A stretch of DNA of 64,000 nt from Lutjanus erythropterus (taxonomy: Eukaryota; Chordata; Actinopteri; Lutjaniformes; Lutjanidae). Positions 1 to 11,700 of the stretch are shown here, piece by piece (the first letter of the stretch is position 1; every line of letters starts with the position of its first letter). The position numbers and the translations under genes are program-made. Below the pieces are notes generated by a model, which was not told the origin of the DNA, made no database searches, and worked only from the letters and a program-made list of their open reading frames with translations. The stretch lies in assembly GCA_020091685.1 (NCBI GenBank), contig CM034591.1, forward strand, positions 30,649,555-30,713,554, read 5' to 3'.

Positions 1-850
1 GATTCTTGCTTTCTCACAGATTATTGCCTAATTTTCAGAGAATGTTTTCCTTCCCAGTTAGTTGATATGCAGCCATGAAAATACCCAGGCAGGACTGTAT
101 TTGTTGTTGTAAATGCACTTAGTCAGATTCTAAGCTCCAGTGAACGTGCCTGAAACACTCTCTTATTGGTCAGAATTTCTTGCTCTCAGGGTTACTGAGT
201 TTATATGTCAATGTGTTCTTGTGTTAGCAGATTACCATGAGCAGGCGAGGCTGTCTGTCTGCAGAACTGCTCAAATTCTTTCTACTTGTTGTATTTTAAC
301 AAGTGCCTCAAGAGCTGCAGCCACTGGAGGAAGTCAGTATTACAAACCAATAGTGGATTAATAAGCAAAACTTACATTTTACTATCATTTGACTATTTGT
401 GCACATCTGTATCATTTTGTTGAGGATGTAATCTTTGAGATTCAAAGAATGGTTCACCCCAAAATAAAAAATACATATTTTTCCCCTGTCCTTTAGTGCT
501 GTTTATCCATCTAGATTGTTCTGATGTTAGTTGCAGAGTTTTGGTTGCATCAGTTATAAAGACATCTGCCTTCTCTCTAATATAGTATAGTATGAAATTA
601 AAACACTGCTGAAGCTTACGCACATGCAGAAGCTTGCCGTTTCGATACAATTGATGAAGTGGAGATGTATGTACGTATAATAAAATGTGATACATTGCAA
701 TACACTGCTTTAAAGGTCTGCCCAGAAAAAACAAAACAGAAAGTAACACTAAGTAACAGTGCAAAATGTAAGGTCTCTGACAGAGACTTGTGAAGGTAAG
801 AGAGGAGAAGGAGGGGCAGAGAAGAAGGGAATGTAGCATACAAATGTGCG

Positions 851-884
<34 letters not shown>

Positions 885-1404
885 CACACACACACACGCA
901 CGCACACACTCACACACACACACATATATGCAGGGGTATCATGTATCCTTATCAAAGAGGCATTGTGAAGGAAGTCATGCTAGGTAAACTCCGAGAGGAG
1001 GAAGTGTTTCACAGTTTTCTGTCGAATACAAGAACTATCCTGAAAGTGTCAACAGTATAGAAAAAAAGCTAATTAAAAAAAGGACGAAATTTCAATTAGA
1101 TCAATAGATCAATCACACGTAACTTTCTGAGTCCTTGTTGCATCTTCATGTGATTACTGGACTGTTGACACCTGTTATAATGCCACAGTAATATTGTTAC
1201 TTCATTTTTACTCTTATTTAGTGCTTCAGTCAGACAATATATTTCATATTTTGTTGAAATTACATGCATATTATCTAAAAATCATGAAAATCTAAGTGTA
1301 ATGTTCAAATCACTCTAATCTAAAAAATAACAACAATTAACTAAGAAACTTCACTATCCCAGATGCTTCAGATTCTACTCTGTCTTTTCTCCCTTTTTGT
1401 CCAG
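1..1404. other. Upstream noncoding stretch, nothing recognised
   Basis: Apart from the CA microsatellite listed separately, I see no gene or recognisable repeat. The open frames here are short, partly made of the CA repeat read in different frames, and resemble no protein family. It is probably intergenic DNA, or the 3' flank or intron of a gene outside the window. Confidence 0.4.
849..934. repeat. (CA)n microsatellite
   Basis: A long, slightly interrupted CA dinucleotide run with occasional CG steps, ending in a short TA stretch. Every open frame through it is low-complexity and is not a gene. Confidence 0.95.
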
Positions 1405-1614
1405 GGCTCTCCCGAATGTCCAATCAGATGTGGGACCCACCCACTGGAGGAGTGTGTGCAGTCGCAGGGAGCCCCAGGTCTTCATTTGCATCAGACATTC
1501 CTGCTGTGCTTCGTTAAACCTGGCTCAGAATCATTTGTGGGTCTATACCACTGCACCTGTTTGAAAATCAAGGTTCATGGAGCATCACTGAGGTGGTTCT
1601 CATCCAAGTCACAT
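1405..1614 (+). other. Candidate orphan exon (unassigned)
   Basis: The segment has a strong pyrimidine tract and CAG before it and a good GTAAGT donor after it. One frame is open across all 210 bases. Another frame is open from the acceptor for about 34 codons and then stops (passing MWDPPTGG and DIPAVLR), as a last coding exon of an upstream gene would. I recognise neither peptide. It could also be a 5' untranslated exon of the transporter downstream, whose first coding exon has an acceptor just before its ATG. A chance pair of splice-like sites is possible. Confidence 0.3.
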
Positions 1615-1758
1615 GTAAGTAAAATTTTTATTTATTTATTTATTTATTTATTATTATTTTTTCTTTGGTTATATATTGAGTAGAATAATAATAAAGTCAT
1701 TGCACCATCAATTCAAGAAGTTCTGTCCTTAACAGCAATTAGTGAAGACATCAGAGTT

Positions 1759-1896
1759 CATGTGGACTAAATTCGTAGCAAGGTCTGTAGTAGGCAACTG
1801 GACTTGATAAGAGTTGATCCAGTTGCCTACTACAAACCTTGCTACAAATATCATGACCTGGATGACTGAGAATATTCACAGACATGTGGACTAAAT
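1759..1896. repeat. Hairpin insertion between 14-bp direct repeats
   Basis: A 28-bp arm at 1775-1802 is the reverse complement of 1818-1845 with one mismatch, separated by a 15-base loop. The unit lies between two exact copies of CATGTGGACTAAAT (1759-1772 and 1883-1896), as expected for a target-site duplication around a roughly 110-bp insertion. The family is unknown to me. A long perfect stem could also fold as RNA if transcribed. Confidence 0.6.
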
Positions 1897-2705
1897 GTGG
1901 GTTTAAGTCGTATAATCTAACTAAAATTACATGGACTCTCACCTGTACACAGACTCGCAGAACAAGAACAGGAGTGTGCAGGTAAATGCATGTGCGTAAG
2001 TGTAACTGAGTGTTGGATAAAACAATTACAAAGTGGTGCATAAAAATAGATGATTACATTCTGACCAGCTGATCACTGGTGTGATAAATAAGCAGTCTGC
2101 GTCACTTACTGCACAACAAGGTCTCAGAATGACACAAGTAAAAAATACCCCCATGATATTTGCAAGTATTTGATTTAAAATCTCCACAATGGTTTATACA
2201 AGGAATTTGACTTCTTAAAATTTATGGTGGTCTTCTTACATCAAAGTGAAAATCCACCGTAACCCAGAATAAAGACTAAACCTGTCAGCCCTGTCTTGAG
2301 CAGTTGGTGTTGTAGGAGATCATTTGATTTGTGGCTCAGTACCACTGTGTTATCATCTATAGAAACCTAAAGAAACTCAGTGAAAAGTCAAACTCAGAGT
2401 CAAAATCTGTGCAGTAGATCCGGATCGTGGCTTTTTACAGTACTACAATCAAAGATCACGGGATTAACAATGCAAAAACATTTGGTGTTGGTTGGATTTT
2501 CACTGAGTTGTTTTGCTTGTGTGACCCTTATTTTTGGAGTAAATCTGGAGGATACAGTGCGTGTTAACCGTAACATACATTAAACACGGTGTGATGACCT
2601 TTGATAAAGATAGTAGAGATTAGATAAGATGTTCCTTTAAAAAAGTTATATATAACTGGTATGTAATCTGTGCTTTTCTTTGTGTTGGTGCTCCAGCAGA
2701 CTGAG

Positions 2706-5700
2706 ATGGATGAAAACAGCACCAGGAAAAGGAAGGAGTCTCAGAATGGCCCCACTGGCCGCGGCGTGGACTGCCAGACCAAAGACAAGCAGCCTGTGAA
2801 GGCTACTGTGCTCCAAAAAGATGTGAGTGTGTGTTCCTGAGAACAAGTCTCATTAGATGTTCACACCGTAGGATCCCACCATCCGTACCTTTTTAAAGTA
2901 ATGAGGGCTGGAGCTGTGTACCAGGCAGTACCACAACAACCGTCTCCACATATTAACTCCACAACGATCCACTCAGTGCTGCTGTCCAGGCCCCCTAAGC
3001 TCTCTAAGCCCTAAAGTAATTTTAGGGGGACTGGAAAGGCTTCACTGGATAAATTAGGATTACTATCACAATTTTTCTAAACAATTAATAATTTGCACTG
3101 GTTGAGGATTATATAAGGTGACATATCTGTTAGTTGAGATGAAATTAAACGAGTCCTTTGTGATAAAATCCATGTCTGCGTTGCTTGTGAGGGTTCAGTT
3201 TGGATCCATTCCAGCTAGAAATGGGCAACAATCACATGATAATGGTCATTAAGTTTTTGTGTGCAGAGATAAAACAAGACAAAGAATTTACAGCCATGTC
3301 ACCTTGACCCAGTAGTGCTATATAAAGAATAAGGGGGACACAAAGTCAGTAGGATATATAAGAGCGCGAAGGAAATGTGTACCAAATCTGTTCAGTAGTT
3401 GAGACTTTTTTTTATAAAAATTAAAGTTCAGTTGCTCCAGAACTCAGGGAGCTTCATCCTTTGGGGACCATGAAGCTATCAGTGTAATCCATTCAATAGC
3501 TGTTGAAATATTTCATGTTGTTAGTTTAGTCTCGTTTAGTTTTCACTCACCTCATTTAACAGGGAGAGTACATATTGATACCATTTCTGTTTGTCAGATA
3601 GACTTTTCATCTATTGTTCCTTGGCAGGCAATAGCTGAAAGCACAGATGTCAAGACTAAAAGCACTGAAAAATATAATCAGCGATAAAAGCCAAGACAAA
3701 TATGCAGATACAAACAAAACCTGCACTATATGGGTAAGAGAGACAGGCAGTTCTCCATAGAATCAACATTAGCAAGACAACAATCAATCAAATCAACTAA
3801 GAGTATGACAACACAGTGCTGATGATAATCAGCAGCAGCTCTTACCCTTAACATAATACTGACAAACAATACAACAAACATGAGAGCACCTCACCTCACG
3901 AGTGGTCACAAGTCTGATTTTTTAATGACTGGAGTGTCTAAAAAGTGAACCAGTAATTCTAAAATTAATTTGAAAGTAGTTGACGATAATTTCTATAAAA
4001 ATTCAAACATTGTGTGGGAATAATAAGAAAGGAACCTACAGGTCGGACAATGACACATACACAGATTTTAGTTAAAGCTGCATTAAGTGATTTTAGATAT
4101 TATTGGTTCATCAAGTGCTTTGTGTCTGCAACATCCAGTAGGCACAATGCAATATGAGAATCATGGATCTGACCTGTGCTTCTGGCCACCTGACACATGT
4201 AAGTTTGGTAAACTGATGTGAATGTACGACCAATATTCACATACCTTTGGTTGGCCTCCTCCTAATCACATTGAAGTAGCTACTACAATACTTTATCACA
4301 ATGTACATCCTAGGATGTTTTAAACACTGTAGACATAACCGCATAAAACATGCAAAGAAAGTTACCGTTCAGCAATTCTTTGAATTTAACTGAATGTAGC
4401 GCTCCAGAAAGTTCAAATGTGCACATTCAAGTAACACCTTTTCCATTTTTTCACTGTGTGCTCAGGTTGGTCTGTTCAGTGGCATCTGTCTAATTGTGGG
4501 GACGATGATTGGCTCGGGTATCTTCATTTCTCCTAAGTCTGTTCTGCTGTACTCTGGAGCTGTGGGGCCCTGCCTCCTCATCTGGGGTGCCTGTGGCGTG
4601 TTAGCCACCCTGGGTGAGAACTGCATCCAAACAAATACATGACTTTAATAAGCACATATAGATATACAGTACTCATAGAACACATTAGCAAAAATAACCT
4701 AAAAAAAATCAATATTAGTTAAAGTGTATGCTATATTTAGAATATTTTCAACACTTTTCCTTGCCATCAGACATCTTTTCCTAATGGAAAACAGTTGTTA
4801 TATTAACCAAATATCACTCTCTCCAAACTTAACAAACATGGGTGAAATTTGTAAATCTACCTTGCAGAACATGAGAGTTGGGTCCACTGCTGCTTTGATC
4901 TGTTAGTTTGTTTTCTTGTGTGACTTCAGTAAATACAAACTATTTTTTTAAAACACCAAAACTTACACAATAAGACAAACAAACTGACAAATTGAGGAAA
5001 TGGCAAACCAGCAACTCCCATGTTCTGCAGAGTAAAGTAAATGATTGCACCCATGGAGTCTGGTTGATTTAGACAGAGCAGTATGTGACTTACATAGTGG
5101 CAGTTTCCTATAGAAAAAGGCGATGTGACAACAAAGTAAACTGATGAAAATGTTCTAAATATAGCATATACAATAGCATCTAAGTACCTCATATATCCTC
5201 ACATTAAATAATCTGAACTGTCCCTTTATTTTTTTTTTCTTTTTGGCAATTGGGGGGTGGGGGGGTGTTTATTGATTTTCATTATATAACAAGGCAGTGA
5301 TCAAACAAGTACACATTGACATTCAGACTGTTTACAAATCCTTAAGGTAATGAAAACAAACAGAAAAACACAAACAAACCAAAGAATATCACATCACATC
5401 CATAAAATCTGCCCTCACATCAAGGTCACAACAGCGGGTGTAGAACAGGGAGAAAGGGGAAAAAAAAAAGGCTCATGGGATGACATGCTCAAAGTAGGCC
5501 CATTTTGGAGACCAGGTCTTATAAAAACAGTCAGGTTTTACATGGGAGCTGAATTTGAGATTCTCCAGTATTTTTGTGATCTCTCAAGTTCAGCACACAC
5601 CAAAAAGCAAAAGGTTAAACTTTGACTCAGGTTGGTCAATGCAGCACAAATACGGTACTGGTTTAATTTCAAGAAACACTCCTCCTGACAAATTATGGGT

Positions 5701-8700
5701 TAACTAAATTAATGAATGTCATGAACACATGACTAAGCCAACCCATTACACATTTTGAAAGTGCCTGGATCACATTATGTGTTAGGACAAATTTCATGAT
5801 CAAAATGAAATATTTCTGCAGATCCATCACAGTACAAATATAAAACTAAGCTAGAATCTCAGCAGTGTGCCAAAAATGTTAACAGTTACTTGTCTTTATA
5901 TACGCCTTCATAATTTGCATTATGTTGGAGACAGTTTGATGCTGAATAAAAGGGGCGCTCATAGAGGATGCAGGAGCGCTGTAGGAACACATGACACGTG
6001 CAACATCATAAATTGACAATAACAAGTAACGACCAGTCCTACACTGTAAGTTGATCAGCTCTTCATAACTTTCAGTTGTCGTCAAAGGAAAGTGAAGCCC
6101 ATTATCCTGAAAACAAAAGCTCTGAAAACACACAATCTGAACTTAGAGATAAGTGGCTTCCTGGCTCACTACCTGCCAGACTCCATGGTCAGTGTTAATG
6201 TTTGTTGGCAGCATAAAGGGTTGGTAACAGCCTAGTTACATACTGATAAGTTGTGTGTCATTAAAAATTATGAGTTATAGTGTCTCCCTGACGCTCCTGT
6301 TATCTTCATATTTATTTTAACATCTTTTATTGTTGACGTTCATTTGACCCTATCAGTTTTAATGACTAAAAGCCTTCATGAAAAGGGAAAACACCGGATG
6401 TCTTTCCATCTTGAAAAGAAAACAAAATTGACTCATTTGCAGTATTTTGTTTATTGAGTCTAAAGTCTGTTTACTTTTAATTCTGTAGGTTTCCACACAG
6501 TGGAGCTTGGCTTGATGCTCTCATTAATGTCCTAATAGTCATCCACATCAATGAAAAATTCCACAGGACCGCTCATAAAAGTTTTAACAGTTTACTTAAG
6601 CAAAAACAAGAAAAAGGCGATACAGAAAAATATTAAAATTGTGCATTAAGCGTCCATCACCTCACCACGCATTTTAAATGATCAACTTATTACAATATCA
6701 TACATATTAACTAAAAATAGTGGTAAATATGTGGTAAATAGGCCTTTTAATCCCTCCTAAATCACTTAACTTATATTACTGTGAATTTTAACTGTTAAAT
6801 TAACTTAAATTATTTATTACTAACCTTTTAACCAAAAATCAAACAACTGCATTTAGGCTCCTACAAATTCATTTCTTTTATTTTCATAAAAATTAGAGGG
6901 GTGAAATATGTTGAATTCACATGATTTCTCGCCATCAGCAACCTTCAGTCTTATAGTCTACTCTCTATCATTGTGGTTGCATTATTATGCTTAGGGATAA
7001 AGTTATTAACACAGATTAAAGATTTAAAACTTTGACTTTGAGGGTGCTTGGCAGAGAGTTTCTTTAAACCAAATGCTTCTTGGTAGGAAAAAGCGTTGAC
7101 CTTTCCTTGAATTTTCTCAAAAAAGCAATTGTTTTATGTCTCTCATTTTTTTCCCCATCTCTGTGTATGTGTTTGTGTATGTGGCTACACAGGAGCACTG
7201 TGCTACGCAGAGCTTGGCACCATGATTACCAAATCGGGAGGGGAATATTCGTATTTGATGGAAGCTTTTGGCTCCCTTGTAGCCTACCTTTACTCCTGGA
7301 CCACAGTCATGGTTCTGAAGCCCTCCTCTTTCGCCATCATCACACTTAGCTTTGCAGAATATGCCTCCACTCCTTTCTATCCCGGCTGCACTCCTCCTCT
7401 TGTTGTTACCAAGAGTCTGTCAGCAGCAGCTATATGTAAGTTAAACTCTAATCCTTGTGGGTTAATGGTTAAGAATAGTAAAATACAGTACACATAGTGC
7501 TGATCAAGTGGTGAAACACATTTCTGATGATTAACAGAAGATTAAGGAGTTCCTGTTCACAAAGTGAAGTTAACAATTAAGTGGCCCGTCCAGTTTGGAG
7601 ATGTGATCAACAAATTCTAGAGTGGTTTATAGCTCCTGTTTGTTCTAACACTGTTGAGAGTAAAACATAGATAGTGGCATTATGGCTATATTGTTCTGAA
7701 AAGTAAGTAGTAAAGTACAGGATACAAGGCTTTAAAGCCAGTTAATCTTTAAAGATACCATGATGCATGTTTTTGTGTTGGCATTGGCTCAAAGGTAACA
7801 GATCATTTAACTGATGAACAGCCATATATTTTCTCTCAGGAGCTGGTGGAGACCAAAATAGACACGGAGAGTGAAAGTACTGAGGCCAGAGTCAGGCAAA
7901 ATCAGGAGTTGTTGTCAAAATGCCATTTCATGTCATGTCATTTCACTCATTTGAATGGGGTAGTCAATTTAGGCTGTAGTGATAGGGGACACAGGGGACA
8001 CTGGGGGGAAAAAAACGCAGCCATGCGCATTGGAATTGTTAAAACCGAGTCAACTTTTGGAGATACGTAAACTGATATCACAATCACGTAAGCCGGTGAT
8101 CAGACTGCTCCACAGTCAGCCTGAAATATCACTGAAACCAGGCACTGTTCGAGAGGTTTCATGGATCACATGATGATAATCTCCAAGCTGTGACCTCAAC
8201 ATGTATTTTGTGTACCCAGCTTTGAAGTCTGGGTCTGGCTTGCACTTTATGTTACAAAATAGTGACATCAAGAAGCTTTCTTCAGCTTATGGTAATATGA
8301 AAGAGAGAGAGAAACAGAGAGCACAGCTGTAGTCCTGCAAAGTGGAAACTGAATGAGGAGAGGGACCACTGTTAGCAGGAAAAACAGTCAATCAAAGTAA
8401 TAAAATGTTATTTATTGATTGTTTCAGAGTGGTAATGTTCTAAGCACAAATATACACCCCCTGCACACCCTCCACATGATCCTGCGGCTAATCACCGCAA
8501 CGCCTGACTGTGTCTGAATACAGCATTACTTTGTCAGATGGTCATAATTAAATGCTACTGATTCTTCATATCTACTGGATGTAAAATTAAGCAACAGTTC
8601 GCTTAGGTATTGTGTTGATATGTCAAAAAACAACAGATAATGCAGGTTTAAATGAGTTTGCCCACCTAAACCATTACTTAACTGTTTTAAAAAGAATTTG

Positions 8701-11700
8701 TCATGTGAAGAAAAATAATCTACAATTAAAATGAGAAGAAAGACAGCTAACATATTGAAGGATGTACTGCATGTTCAGAACAATTTGTAATTAGCTTGTT
8801 TAGGCAACCTGGTTCGCTTTGGCTATCATAATTAATTCTGCATATTATTGCAACAGTTCAACAAGACAAAGGAAACATTAGTAGTAGTAAAAGTCTATCT
8901 GTAAAAATGCAGTTAATTTCAAATGCCTAAGTAAAAATATTGTACTGTAAATTACTGAATTTCTTGTGTCTTCTCAGTTCTGATCGTCACCATCAACTGT
9001 TTGAGTGTCAAACTGGCCAACTATGTGCAGAACTTCTTTACTGGAGCCAAACTTTTCATCATTCTTGTTATAGGGGTTGCTGGCCTTGTTATGTTGGCAC
9101 AAGGTGGGCCTGCTGACACTATCACTGTCTAATTTTTTGTCCTTTAACAAAATCTCTTATAATAATAATGTTTAATCATGTATTGTTGTTTATTTGTGTG
9201 CAGGAAAAACTGACACTCTGTCAAGTGCATTTCATGGCACATCACCGTCTGTTGGAGCAATCGGACTTGCATTTTATAACGGGCTTTGGGCTTATGATGG
9301 ATGGTAACAGTTATCCTTTACTTCACTTTGCTCTTTAACAAGATATATAAGATTGACCATGCTCCTCTCTAAAGCAAAGCATTTAGGTGAAAATTGCCAA
9401 CCAATATGAGCCTTTTCCCACTGAATTGACTTTATGTAAGGAGCACTGTGACCCTACTCTTGAGCCTCATGCCTTAGAATACCCTGCTACTACCATGTTG
9501 TGTGAGTACAGACACATGGCAGTGTGGCCTGTTGAATGGCAGCAGCTCCCCTAGCTGTTTGCTCAGGTCCATGCAGGGGTGGTGGAGTCTTCCCCTCTTT
9601 GGTCTGTGGTGGAAAAAGTATTTAGATCTTTTACTTAAGCAAAAGTAGCAATATGACAGTGCAAAAAAAAAAAAATACTCGATCAGATTTAAAAGTCCTG
9701 TATTGAAATGTTTACTTAAGTAAAAGTATAACAGTGTTAGTAACAATAAGTAAGTAAGTAAGGTCAGTTTAGAGAAGTTTTCTTTCTTTCATTCACTTTT
9801 TATGATGGAACTTGTAAAAGTCATCTAGACAATCCATTTTATTTTTTCTGTCAGTTTTGGGATCGCTGCAGGGGATGAACACATCAGACTATAGCCCTTT
9901 GTACCAATAAGCCCAATTAGAGGGGAAAGAGATTGAAATATCACATAGAATACCAAAATACCATGCTGCTGAAATTTAAGATATAGAAGGTGAGGGTTTA
10001 CAGTGAGGCGATCTGCAGAGGAGAGAGATCAAGTTTTGAAATTGTTTAAAGGACAAATACCTGTGATTAAAGATTGTATTTCTTTTTTTATGGCAGTATT
10101 CAGCTACCTTTAGAGAGAACACATGTTCCTTGATATCTTATTCACCTGTTTTCTTAGGAATCAGCTGAATTTCATTACAGAGGAGCTGAAGGACCCGTTC
10201 AGGTAAGACAAACTAAAACCCATCTGTCATTGTTAATGGATCCTTCTAAAAAGTCAGACTACCATATCTGACAAGGTAGCCGGTACACCCTTAAAGGGAT
10301 AGTTCAGATTATTTGAAGTGGGGTTGCATGATTTTCTTATTGATAGTCAGTGTATTACCCACAGTAGATGCCAGCTGGCGTGTGCCCAGTTTGGAGAAGC
10401 AGAGAAGAGTACCAGCAATGAGCTGCTGTGGGTCAACAGCAAAATACATTTTAGCCACTTACAAAAGGCCCACCTAAATCAGCATCCATTTAAGTGTACA
10501 CTTTATTTAAAGTACTTTAACTTTTTTTTTTTCTGACGGGAAACTGCCATTATATAAGCCAAATATCACTCTCTCCAAACCATCTAAACTTCATAGGTTG
10601 TGTTAGAGATGCTGACTTTGAATCTTACCTTGTGACCTCAGGAAAGAATAAACTCCTCAGTTCTGATTATTTGGAACAGGTGAAAAAATAAATAACTCCA
10701 GGTCACACACACTCTCATTGAGATACCACTCATTTATTATTAATTGTGAAGTTTGGTTTCTGAAGGGAAACCTAAAGAGAACATGTATAAACATTAAGTC
10801 ACTGATACTTAAAACTTGAGTAAAAAGTAAATAAGCATGGTTACAGTGCAACATTCATAGACATAGACACTATAACATATAGTGTCATGCCACATGCCAG
10901 TGAAGGATAACAGGACAAAGGACGAATATGCGCTGTCCTAGTAAGGGAGTGTCATCAAATACCTATCCCTCTCACTCAGGAAGGCTCACATCCACTACTA
11001 TGTGGCTTTACCCATGGAGGGAGAGACGAGGAATTTGATGACGGTCCCTCAGTAGGTACAGTGGCAAATGACTTTAAGTAGTAAAGAAAACAATAACACA
11101 AACATGATAAGGCTGCCAAACTATGTGCATCTAGTGCCACACAACCCACACACTGCAAATATGAAATAAAAGAAATAGATGACAAAAGAATGACATAAAA
11201 CACACTACTTACACTCTCATGAACACACAAATGAATATATGTAAAAGTAGTCCACGATAAAGAAATGACTCCTGTTGCTGCAGCTCTCCCCCAGAACAGC
11301 AGCTGAATGATGGACCTCAAACAACCCTATTTTAAATAATCTGAACTTTCCCTTTAATCAGTTCATATAGGTAAATTGAACATACATATGTAGAGAGCCA
11401 CGCCTCTTGAATTTCTTGACAGGTGATGTATATCAGATGTGTGAAGCAGAGCATGTGATCTGTTCAATTGAGTACAACAGACAATGTCTTTTCCTGTCAA
11501 TTAATCACAGGAATTTGCCACTGGCCATTCTCATTGGGATTCCTTTGGTATCTGTGTGCTATGTGCTGGTCAACATTGCTTACTTCTCTGTCATGACCAC
11601 CACTGAACTGCTGTTGTCTCCAGCTGTTGCCGTGGTAAGAAATATAGAAGTTTGCCATGGATATAGAGATGTTGAGAGGCAGGGAGTTTTTGAATTAGTT

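Noticed and set aside
393-987. Several overlapping open frames rich in Cys/Val or His/Thr
   Set aside because: They are the CA microsatellite read in different frames and strands, with no other protein character.
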